Source: Jimgerdemannia flammicorona
Lineage: Eukaryota; Mucoromycota; Endogonomycetes; Endogonales; Endogonaceae
Direction of reading: 5' to 3'
Assembly: GCA_003990745.1 (NCBI GenBank)
Contig: RBNI01007001.1
Coordinates: forward strand, 1 to 10,768
DNA: 10,768 bases
The position numbers and the translations under genes were made by a program. This document shows positions 1 through 9,060 of this stretch, in pieces. Below the pieces are notes generated by a model. The model saw nothing but the letters and a program-made list of their open reading frames with translations. It was not told the origin of the DNA and searched no databases. How positions within the stretch are numbered: position 1 is the stretch's first letter; each line of letters begins with the position of its first letter.

Positions 1-122
1 AAAAAAAAAAAACAACTTGTAGTTTGGAGTGGAGTACCTTTCAACTCTTAATATTTTCCAGATAGTTTGTTGAGGGTGGGATATAGGCTTGGGCTTTCTA
101 TTTTGACTTGGTTATATTGATC
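1..122. other. Non-coding flank beginning with an A12 run
   Basis: The window opens with twelve A residues and then about 110 bases of mixed composition, with no open frame or motif I recognise. The A-run could be the tail of a + strand retroelement lying outside the window, but with only 12 bases and no left context this is a guess. Confidence 0.35.
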
Positions 123-131
123 ATAGTATTT

Positions 132-170
<39 letters not shown>

Positions 171-186
171 GATAGTATTTAGACTT
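123..186 (-). mobile_element. Poly(T) run between 15-bp direct repeats; probable poly(A)-tail-only retro-insertion
   Basis: The 15-mer atagtatttagactt occurs at 123-137 and again, perfectly, at 172-186. Between the copies are thirty further T (the whole T run is 136-167) and the four bases atag. A perfect 15-bp duplication bracketing a homopolymer is the layout left by LINE-machinery retrotransposition: target-site duplication, poly(A) tail (here read as T, so the insert is on the minus strand), then the insert body. The body here is at most about four bases, so this would be an extreme 5' truncation. An alternative is a tandem duplication followed by T-run slippage. Confidence 0.5.
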
Positions 187-400
187 CTGATATAGATCCT
201 ATATAGTTAAATATAATAAATATAACTCTGTAATTATAAGAGAAATATCTAATATATAATACTATAGAGCTCAAAATATATAATTGCAGAGGAATTATCT
301 ATTGAAATAATATTTTATAAGATAAAATTTTAAAATATAATAAACTTTTAAGTATATAACCTCTAAGCTACTGAAATAGCATATCACTCTCTGAATAAAT
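187..400. other. Very AT-rich stretch without recognisable gene
   Basis: This stretch is dominated by alternating T/A runs with no long open frame on either strand. It sits just upstream of the coding relic of the LTR-type element and could include decayed leader or LTR sequence. I could not find a convincing LTR terminus (TG...CA), primer-binding site or second LTR copy in the window. From about 360 the + strand frame used downstream begins to look protein-like, so the right edge is soft. Confidence 0.4.
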
Positions 401-3400
401 CCAGAAATCACATGTAAGATTACAAAAGCTGAGTCAACTCGAAGTCATAGAATATAAGATTTATATAAACAGAATCTTACCAATCAGAACCAAATATATA
501 TATACTGAACACTCAGATATATCAAAACAGAGAACTACAATAAACTAAATAAATAACTCTAACTCTTGAACATACAGACAAATATGATCACTGAGATCTA
601 TAACTACATTCATGTTGATATTTGGAATGCCATTATCAACTGAGTCACACCCCCTCTACTCTTTATAAATATCTATAGTCTAGCACTTCTTTACTTTATA
701 GAAGTCTGATGGAATATCTTGAACATACTCAGTGAAGTCTACTGAATCAGACAAATCTCAAGCTACTATCAGATTGACTATCTTCTAAAAGATATAGTTG
801 AACACTACTATAATATAGATATTACCCAAATGTCTCAATACTAGAAACTCATCACTCAAAAATATTGGGAACTCTTTTATAAGTACAGTATCTTTATTCT
901 CCATCTCTGAGTTACTATCATCAAAATGATTGCTACTCTGTCCTATAGCCAAATCAATGATATGATATAAGAACTCAACTATAAGTATATTGAGTATATA
1001 TATTCAAACTACAGATAGAACCTTCTTACACTCTGATGACTATATTCTACAAATACCCTAAGTTGGATATACCATGAAGGATGTCTATGATATAATCTAG
1101 TTTGATAATGATGAAGTAGAAGATAATAATCTCTTTTACACTGATATGATCTCGAGTCAAAGATCTCTACCAACTCTGATCACTCTACCAATCTTGTCAA
1201 TGAACTTATAATAGTTTATAACTATCTATAAGATCTATTGAGACAATGACCACTGGTATGAATACCAGCCTGCATTTACCTCTGATTACTTCAACTACAA
1301 TAAAGAGACTAGAGAATATAACTTATATCTTTAGATAACTCTCAAGATTGAATCAATAACTCTATCTCTTAAGTATGAATAAAATGAGCCACAACTGCTA
1401 CTATACTACAATCCTGCAACTCATAGTACCATTACCTATAGAAGATATGCAGATAGCAAATCTGATAAAAGTGAAGATAATGTATCTCTCTTTTATCTAC
1501 CAACTCTATACCTAGCATATGAGACAGATGATGCTATCTTATAGAATAGTAATGAGATTTCAATATATTATTATCTGAGCAAATAAAGAGAAGTAATTCA
1601 AGAACTACTCTTCCTAAATGACTACTTCATCAGAGATAAAGTCATCAATAGTAATATTATTGAAGACTACTCAAACAGTATCTAAATCTATAAATAGCTT
1701 AGCAGTCATTAGTATAGTTAGATTAGTCTCATATGATATAACTGCATACTAACTCAACAGTCAGACAATTTCTTAACATGTCAGCTCACACTTACACTAT
1801 ATGACTATATTCTGACTCAGTAAGGTACTAAGTACTATATCTATATTTAGCATAGTCCAGACAGCCTCCTATTAGTATAAATACTCTCTCTCTCAGACCT
1901 CAGAATCTTAGACTTGAATAAGAACAATCTGAATACAACTCCTGAATACTTCTCTCAATATCTCTTCACACAACTACTCCTAGTATAGTAATATCATGAA
2001 TAGCAAATAAACCTATTTAATAACCCCCAAATCACTCTTAAGTAAATCTGCTCTCTATTAGATCCCACTCCTAACTACATTATAAAATTTCCTAATTGGG
2101 TATTGTCTGCAGTAATATGCTGATTCAACTAAGCTGGTCTTAGTTTCTTGAACTTCCTGAAATACAGAAACTCTTAAACATCCAGAACTAGTTCATAAAA
2201 GGACTTTGATTGAGACATCAACCTAATCTTGAAATCAATAAGTATAGAGGACATACTCTATATGAAATTGATCTTGACCTTAAGAAAATAGTCTTCTAGA
2301 ATATCTAGAACTTCTAAAAAACCCTTCCAGAACTACATAACAGTTATCTTAATAAGTAACCCTCTTACAACTTAGTAGTAGTAGTTTACAATCTAATTCT
2401 ACTTTAAGATACTTCCTCACCCCACTACAAATCTTTATGAGAATTTCTACAAGTTAGTATAAAGCCCAACCTCTAAACTGGAATTTATCCTGAACTATCT
2501 GACAATCTGGAGAGAATTGAATCTAACATATAAAGACAATTTGACCTTCACATCTGCAATAAGTGAGACAGACTTTATCTATAAAAAGAAGTACTCTAAT
2601 TAAATCATCAGATAGACAAAACTCTATATATCAAACTTCTTGCTCTATACTCTGCAAGTTAAGATGAAGAAGGTCTTATAGAAGCCTTCTTTACTCTTCT
2701 CAACAAGAGTTTTATCAGCTCTACAAATCTGAGTAACCTAGGACAATCAGCAGCAGTCTTTCTAGCTTTAGTTCCTTATAAAGCCCAAGCCTCTATAGTC
2801 AAGTGGCTCAATTCTACCAACTATCACTATACTAGAACCAAGACCACCTTATACTACTATTTCCAGAATTGCAAGGCCTACCATATTCTTAAGGAAGAAG
2901 TAAGAGAAACTCTTTGTCAACAATCTGACCCTAAACCTGAAGCAGGTCTAGCTACAGTTCTTCCCAAAACTGAAACTAATACTGAATCAGATCAAACTCT
3001 TAAATTAAGTCTATATGAAATCCAATATATAACTGATACTATCTATTTTGATGCTGAGCAAATCCAATTACACAGAAATCAAACCAAAGAAGAGAAGGAG
3101 TATCTCAGTGAATTTGATCCTAGATATACTACTAAAGGAGATATACCTCCATTAGGACAAAATACACCTATATAGCAACAGATAGTTATTTATCAAGCTC
3201 TTATACCAGATCTATAACAGTTATTCTAGCAACTTATACAGACCCAAAGAACACCATCATACTCTATATTAGTATCTCAAGTTATATCAGTAATACTACT
3301 ACCAGTAGTCTAACTATCTCTAGTAAACAATATAGTGAATTAACAGATTCTAGACCTCATAGCATAGGTAGCCATAATGGTAGCAACCATTACTGCCTTA
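401..3400 (+). pseudogene. Long N-terminal region of the retrotransposon polyprotein, function unknown
   Basis: I do not recognise this region. Reading frame 2 (positions with remainder 2 on division by 3) is protein-like from about 401, with an ATG at 584 whose reading begins MITEIYNYIHVDIW. The best reading moves to frame 0 near 1074 (MKDVYDII) and back to frame 2 near 2140-2160. It then runs without another shift into the gag core. Stops are frequent and mostly fall where Gln would be plausible (TAA/TAG from CAA/CAG). The composition is rich in Tyr, Ile, Leu, Asn, Ser and Thr. The longest stop-free part is 2663-3172 (170 codons), which has no in-frame ATG. No RT, integrase or protease motif is visible. 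It may be an unusually long gag N-terminus or a separate upstream ORF fused by my reading. The true start is uncertain (about 360, or ATG 584). Confidence 0.55.
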
Positions 3401-3409
3401 GCCAAACAG

Positions 3410-4330
3410 ACTTAACTAACAAAAAACCTAAGCCTACCTACCTTCAATGGTACTGTACAAGAAGTTCAAAGCTTTATTAGTATAATTGATACTAATTTTG
3501 AAGCTAACCAATGGATCAATAAATGAGTTGCTGACCACTTTCAGACAAATAATCAAGACCATACTCTGGAACAACTCTTTGCTACTACTATGGCTTATGT
3601 CTGCTAAGTTGTTATATTTTTCCAAGGACCTGCTAAAGAATAGTAGTGAACCCTTTCTGAGAAACTTCTCATATAGGACACCTGACCTATAGTTATTGTC
3701 CAAAATGCAGCAAATAATGTCCCAGGATATGGAGTCCATCCTGTAGCCCCTGGACTCAAATAACTCATAATTGCTCAATATCACAGCAAAACTCTAATTG
3801 CTAAATCTCAAGTAAACCTCCATAGTCTCAAATTTGATATATATGGCAAGGAGGAATTTGAAACCTTCTGTACAAAACTCAAGTCACTTCTGAATACTAT
3901 TGGCCTAAGATATATTACTAATGATGAAACATAAAATAGTATAAGAGCAGACCATTTATTTGATATACTATCTGAATAGTTTATAAGAAAAATCCAAGAA
4001 CAAGGATACCTAGTTGGTTGTAATCACCAATAATGATGTCTGGCAAGAATCAAGACTATGATCAAGTGAATTCTAATAGCTAGACCAATTATACCTTGAA
4101 GACAATTTAATAACAAAAAAAGGACTTAGACTAAGAAAGAAGAACCTAAGCACAAAGTATCCCAAGCTCCCTCCACATCTACCTTATGGACACTCCAAAA
4201 TCCTGAACCCACCTAGCTAAGTACCTTTAAGAAACTCACTAAAGGAGAAAGAAATGAACTGTAAAGAAGTAAAGTATATTTCTATTGCTGAAAGACAGGA
4301 CATATGGCCAGTGTCTGCCCTAACTGAAAA
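3410..4330 (+). pseudogene. gag-like core of an LTR retrotransposon
   Basis: Gag forms the particle that packages retrotransposon RNA. In frame 2 the reading FNGTVQEVQSFISIIDTNFE (from 3443) has the pattern of Ty3/gypsy-type gag proteins near the start of the retrotrans_gag region: an F-x-G opening, then a hydrophobic helix ending in a Phe about 15 residues on. About 60 residues later FFQGPAKE followed by stops resembles the family's 'L-x-G-x-A-x-x-W-W' step, with TAG/TAA where Trp or Gln would be expected. A basic, Lys-rich stretch (about 4090-4160) precedes a zinc knuckle, as is normal for the nucleocapsid end. Many TAG, TAA and TGA codons interrupt it, so it is not functional. Family membership is by pattern only; placing it in Ty3/gypsy rather than another LTR class is inference. 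Confidence 0.65.
4277..4318 (+). other. Degenerate CCHC zinc knuckle of gag
   Basis: Frame 2 reads Y-F-Y-C-stop-K-T-G-H-M-A-S-V-C. The spacing matches C-x2-C-x4-H-x4-C of nucleocapsid knuckles, except that the first Cys (codon 4277) is now Tyr, which one G-to-A change (TGT to TAT) explains. The position after the second Cys is TGA (4289), readily derived from CGA (Arg) or TGG (Trp). Remaining ligands are Cys 4286, His 4301 and Cys 4316. This site fixes the identity of the upstream region as gag. Confidence 0.8.
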
Positions 4331-4402
4331 CTCTAAACAGCAATATGAGCAACTGTTACCACTCTGCACTACCTCAACAATCTGACTACCAAGATAGTAG
4401 AC

Positions 4403-4750
4403 TTTGTCAAGTTAAGGCAAACTGTTAAGACTCCAACCAAAGGAAGTCAAAAAGCTGCTAGATATGATCTATATGCAGCTGAAGAAACTACAGTTTCCAA
4501 CTAAGAAGTTAAGCAAGTCTACACAGGAATCAGTATTCAAATCTCTGAAGGATATATTAGAAGAATATACTATCACAGTAGTCTAGTATTAAAAGAACTC
4601 TCAGTAGAAAGAGGAGATATTGATGAAGATTACACAAGTGAAATCATTGTCCTTATCTGAAACCATAGCTAGATACTCTTCAAAATCTCTATTGGTTTCT
4701 GTATCACCCAGATCCTATTTGAGAAAATTAAATCACATTTTTCTCCTATA
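4403..4750 (+). pseudogene. dUTPase domain within the retrotransposon polyprotein
   Basis: Trimeric dUTPases hydrolyse dUTP to dUMP and diphosphate and keep uracil out of newly made DNA. Four of the five family motifs are visible in frame 2. Motif 1 is A-R-Y-D-L (4457-4471; usual AGYDL). Motif 2 is R-R-I-Y-Y-H-S-S-L (4559-4585; usual G-R-x-x-x-R-S-G-L). Motif 3 is I-D-E-D-Y (4619-4633), intact around its Asp. Motif 4 is G-F-C-I-T-Q (4694-4711; usual G-D-R-I-A-Q). Motif 5 is absent or displaced (see 4841-4876). Stops occur at about 4502, 4658, 4670 and 4751, so the domain is dead. It starts about 30 residues after the zinc knuckle in the same frame, so it was part of the gag or gag-pro polyprotein, as in betaretroviruses where the dUTPase lies between nucleocapsid and protease. 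Confidence 0.85.
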
Positions 4751-4849
4751 TAATTCACATTACACCAACTTCAAGCAATAGTTTTCAACACAACTTAGAA
4801 AAAAGATACTATAAAAATATCATCAAGCAAGAGTTCTGATAAACATGCT

Positions 4850-6805
4850 GGGTTAGGTGGACCTGGGGTATTTGGTTGACAGAATGTGGGGAGAGGTTAT
4901 GGTCTAGAGATGGGGGTCTTTAGAGAGTTGAAGGGTGGAGAGAAATCTGGAGAAAGACCAGTATCAGGTGGAAGTAGGAGAAGGCCTGGCCCCCCTAGCT
5001 TTGTGGACAAGATGAAGGAGAGTGGATGGCTGATTGGAGCTAGGGCTGGTGCTGCTGAGGGGAAGGACAAGGCAAGTATTGGTAGAGGGAGTAGTATCCA
5101 GGTGAGAGATGTGAGCATAGGGGCTGAAGGTGCTGTGGCTGGGGGTGGGACTACTGATGAGAGTGTGATGGGGAATCAGAAAAAAAAAAGAGATATGATG
5201 GCTGAAGGCAAGATAGGGCAGGGGTTCCTGAAGCAGAAGGGAGATCTGGTAGATGGTGTAATGAGACTGGTGATAGCACCATTACTCAAGAAGTCGATTT
5301 TGGAGTTTGCAGCAACCTTGTACTTCTAGGGCTTGGTAGTAACAGCAAGGATAATCCTGGGGATTATCTCAAAGCAGGTGGCTGGGACCACTTCAGTGAA
5401 GTTCCTGAAGGGTCTGAAGGGGGTTGAAGTGGGCTTTGAGAAGGCAGGCCCACTGGAAGAGACTCTGAAGACTGGAGTGGTAGTCAGAGAAGTGGTGGTC
5501 CCTATGGTGTGCTGTATTAGGTGAGACTCCAGAGTGGTTCAGCTGCTGGTGAAGGGAGTGTCTATGGTAACAGTAGTTGAAATGAGAAAAAGAGTTGAGG
5601 AGGTGATGGCAAGGTGGTTGATATTGGTTTCCAGATATGGGAGAGGACTACTATCAGGACTGGAGATGTTGATATCAGAATTCAACTGGCAGGAAAGGAG
5701 GCCACTGGAAAGACAAGTGACTGGCCATTGGTGATACTATGGGGGGCTTTCCTTTGTTGGATGTTGAGGGTGAAAGAGAGTGAGGAAGAGGAGGAGGAGA
5801 ATCTGTTAGAGGCTCTGGAAGAGATGAGTGGAGCTGTTGAGCAGAGGGCAAAGGCCTGAAAGAGATATGTAGAGTCAATGCATTTGGAGATTGTAGAAGG
5901 AAAGCATATCTGCACTGACAGGAGGCAGTGGGAAAGGGCTCAGGGGTATAAGAGGCAGAGAGAGCTGTTGACAAGTATAGAAGGTAGAGTGAAGAAGAAT
6001 GATAGTATTGAGGAGTCTGGGTGAGTGCCTGGGCCAGTAAGGGAGGAGAAGTGATAGAGAGGGTTCTGGAGGAGGCTGGGAAGATGCTACATATAGACCT
6101 ATTTGAGGATGATATGTTTGAAGTCTGAGAACCTGTTATGGAGGATACTCTCTCTCTAATCAGACAGGGTCCTGCTGCAAAGGGCAGGGCAGCAGAGAAT
6201 ATGCTGATGCATGGTGCCAAGCAGGTCCACTTTGGAGTTCCTGATTTGGCAAAAGGGGGATAGGTGGTGGCAGTTGGTGAGGATGAGCTAGTAGATGTCC
6301 CGGAGGAGGAGTGGAATGAGACTGCAAGTATAGGAGCAGATACCATGATACTGGATACAGGAAGGCTGGCAAGAGGAGTAACCTATTGTGGATGTGTCAG
6401 ATGATGAACAACTTTACAGCTGAAGAATTAGAGAAAGTGGACCTGAGAGTGATGAGTGAGAAGTACTGGGTACAGATCCTATGGGAGGGGGGTGTGATAG
6501 AGGCACTGAAGGCAGAGGTACTTGCAATTTTCCTGGAGAAGGAGGGGTATGGAGTTGATAAGGAGAGGGAGACTGAGCTAGCAGTTGCTGCCAGTGAGCA
6601 GGCTGCTTACTGTTAGACAGAGCAGCATGGTTTATAACTCTGGCAGGAGGTCTGCCTGGAGTATCACAAGGAATTTGAGGAAAAGGAGGATGGTGAGATG
6701 GTGGAACTTCTAGAGAGATTGGAGGCAAAGAAAGCTGAAGAGGAGGGGCTGGCAGCAGAATGTAACTTGGACTTGGTATAGGAGAGGTGGGATGTGGATT
6801 TGTAG
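4850..6805 (+). pseudogene. LINE ORF1 (RNA-binding/gag-like protein), broken
   Basis: ORF1 proteins of LINEs bind the element RNA. This relic is assigned mainly by its place upstream of ORF2 and its length (about 650 residues). The protein-like reading moves between frames: frame 2 at 4886-5240, frame 1 at about 5240-6015, frame 0 at about 6021-6370 and frame 2 at about 6386-6805, so at least three indels. The N-terminal half is rich in Gly, Ser, Lys and Arg. Acidic runs follow, such as ESEEEEEENLLEALEEM near 5773. The C-terminal part (EELEKVDLRVMSEKY, then a Glu/Lys-rich stretch near 6700-6750) looks helical or coiled-coil. I see no CCHC knuckle or clear RRM. No ATG is convincing as the start; the open stretch at 4886 begins with GTG. 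The frame ends at TAG 6803, or at TAA 6857 if that TAG was once CAG. Confidence 0.65.
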
Positions 6806-6842
6806 AGGATGAGCTGGACCTTACTTCTAAACACTATTCTCT

Positions 6843-7523
6843 ATGAACAGTACAACTAATATTCTCTCACTGAATATGAATAGGTTAAGGGGATCCAGGT
6901 GGCATAAGAACATTTTCACTTGGCTTAAAGGATTGGAGACAGATCTCTTTCTGCTGTAGGATGTATGTTGTGAAGATGATAATAATTATATAGAATAGAC
7001 TAGAGAATAGAGAGGAGCTACAGCTTAGATGGGCAAGGTGGCAATTTTGGTATAAAGTAGTAAAGATGACTTAGAGGGAATTAGGAGCTGGGGAGACCAT
7101 TTGGTATAGAGAGAATAGAATCAATCTGGGTGAGAGCTAGTGAAAGTTGGCTCTTGCTACTGCCCTACAGCTAGGAGTGAGAGGATCATGTGAATTAAGA
7201 GACTTTTGGAGGAGGGTGTACTCTTGGAGAATAGTGTCAATATGCTGAGAGGTGACTTTAATATAGTATGGAATCTGGAGTTAGATAGAACTGATAGAGG
7301 AAAGAGTACAGATGGGAGGAGTGGTGGGCTGGATACTTGGGAGGAGATTAAGAACCTTAGCTCCTTAGGAGATATGGGCCATATGGAGTGGGGTGAAAAG
7401 AGGATCTATACACACTGGGTGAATGGTCTTGAGACAAGGATAGATTAGATTCTGACAGCTGAATGCTGGGGGGTGGATATCTGGAGGACTCTAGAGATAG
7501 AGTGGTGTCTGTGGTCTGATCAC
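6843..7523 (+). other. APE-type endonuclease domain of ORF2
   Basis: Motifs of the exonuclease/endonuclease/phosphatase fold appear in order: N-x-N-R-L near the start (LSLNMNRLRG), a stop and Asp (6957-6962) where 'QE' with the catalytic Glu is expected after LFLL, C-P-T with an Arg downstream (about 7161-7185), G-D-F-N at 7251-7262, T-R-I-D at 7434-7445 (usual S-R-I-D), and S-D-H at 7515-7523. The GDFN and SDH residues are intact. The domain is interrupted by about ten stops. Confidence 0.88.
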
Positions 7524-8159
7524 TGGGGTCTGTTGGGGCAGGGGCAGTTTGGGGAGAGTGGAGATAGACCCAGACATTGGCACCTTAACTCCTCTCTACT
7601 GGCTGAGAAGGTTTTGTAGGACCCATGGATGGAGGACATCCAAGTAAAGATTGCCAGCTGGACACATGAGGGTTTGCCAGTAGGTGTCTGATGGATAAAG
7701 TTGAAAGAGACTGTATGAGTTTACTGGGGAGGGGCTGGTAGAGAGGCAGAGAAGCAGAGAAGGAAAAGGGTGAGGTGTGCTTTCAATTAGTTGGTTAGAC
7801 TGTAGATAGAATGGGCAGATTTGTTAAATTCTGATGAGATCAATGATTAGAGGTTGGAGCATACAAAATTGGAGGTGATGGAGCTGCAATAGGTGCTGAG
7901 AGAGGAGGAGGAGATACATATGAAAGGAATGGTAGTCAGGCTGAGGTGGCAGAGACTAGAGGAGGGGGAGAGGTCTACTAGGTATTTGTTACAGCTCCTC
8001 CAGGTCAGAAGGGTATGGCATTGATGGAATGGGATCCTGGATGCAGAGGGGGAAATGGTATATGGCATACAACAGATCTTAGAGGTACTTAAGGAGAGGT
8101 GGAGGGGTCTGTAGAGTGAGGAGAAAGGGGGTGAGGTTGAGGAGGTAATTGGGGAAATG

Positions 8160-9060
8160 CTGAAGGATTGGGAACTGCCACAAGTAGAGGGTCTTGGTAA
8201 CTTGATCCTATCAGTCCAAGAGGAAGAGATCCAAAGAGTCCTTGCAGCCACTAAGCTTGAGATGGCACTAGGAGAGGATGGGTTACCTTGGGACTTTTGG
8301 AAGAAGATGGCAAAGATTTCTGGAGTTTTAGGAGAGATGGCAGCACTCTATGACCATGTTCTTCTGAATGGTGAGTAGGTTGGAGAGCAGGACTTGGGGT
8401 TGGTGGCCTTGTTGTACAAAGACAAGAAAAGGAGGGAGGACTGGAAGAACTGGAGACCAATTATGCTTCTAGATATGGACAGAAAGATAGTGACCAAGGT
8501 GATTGTTGCAAGGCTACAGAAGGTTGCCCAACAGGTGCTGGGTGAGGAGTAGTAGGGCTTTGTTGGTGGCAGACTTATCCAAGATGGGATAGCCTGGGTT
8601 CATAGCATTATTGAAGGAGTACAGGCTTGTGGATTAGATAGAAGACTGGTCTTTTTGGACTAGGAGAAGGCCTATGACCATGTTCAGCAGGTGTGGCTGG
8701 GCAAGGTGCTGGATAGAATTGGTGTTCCTCCATGATTTCAAGCTTCTATATTGAATCTATTGAAGGGCAGTAGGGCAGCACTGATGTGTAATGGTCACCA
8801 GGGTCTGGTATTTCTCTTGGAAAGAGAAGTTCCTCAGAGGGATCCACTGTCTTCTATCCTTTATACCCTTTCATTAGAACCTTTGATAGATAGGATATGA
8901 CAGAAGGTGGTTGGGCTCTCTGTATATAGTGTAGTGTGGAAGATGGGGGCCTTTGCAGATGATATGGTAGTTGAACTTGGCTCAGTAGTAGATATTGAGA
9001 TACTTAAGAAGATGGTTGAATTGTATGAGGTACATTCTGGAGTAAAACTCAACTGGTATA
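8160..9060 (+). other. Reverse transcriptase domain of ORF2
   Basis: Recognisable LINE RT blocks occur in one frame: G-E-D-G-L-P (8271; usual A-P-G-x-D-G), N-W-R-P-I (8448-8462), G-F-V-G-G-R (8556-8573) after two adjacent TAG stops, L-D-stop-E-K-A-Y-D (8655-8678) where the stop follows the motif A catalytic Asp, V-P-Q-R-D-P-L-S (8829-8852; usual RQGDPLSP) and F-A-D-D (8952-8963), the motif C catalytic pair. The 'stop' in motif A stands where LDQEKAYD-type elements have Gln (CAG to TAG). SGVKLNWYKCE follows, as expected just after the palm. Confidence 0.92.

Larger units (their letters stand above)
360..4850 (+). mobile_element. Decayed LTR-type retrotransposon (gag-dUTPase part), truncated at its 3' side
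   Basis: One long + strand coding relic can be followed through this interval with only about two frame changes (near 1050-1074 and near 2140-2160), although it carries dozens of stops. In order it holds a long unrecognised N-terminal region, a gag-like core, a zinc knuckle and a dUTPase domain. The protease, RT, RNase H and integrase expected downstream in an LTR element are not in the window, because composition and content change abruptly near 4850 where the LINE begins. LTRs were not identified, so the assignment rests on gag plus knuckle plus dUTPase order. The element is AT-rich and almost free of CpG, and looks older or more heavily mutated than the neighbouring LINE. Confidence 0.7.

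Noticed and set aside
187..583. 5' LTR, promoter or tRNA primer-binding site of the gag-dUTPase element
   Set aside because: AT-rich sequence gives TATA-like strings everywhere. No second LTR copy, TG...CA ends or tRNA-complementary stretch could be supported.
3434..3784. 116-codon minus-strand ORF over the gag core
   Set aside because: The + strand frame here carries the gag pattern; the minus reading has no recognisable motif.
5675..6346. 223-codon minus-strand ORF rich in Ser and Pro
   Set aside because: It is the complement of the purine-rich LINE ORF1 sense strand, where few minus-strand stops arise. It has no domain and overlaps other minus-strand frames of the same style (4897-5118, 6414-6728, 7847-8251).
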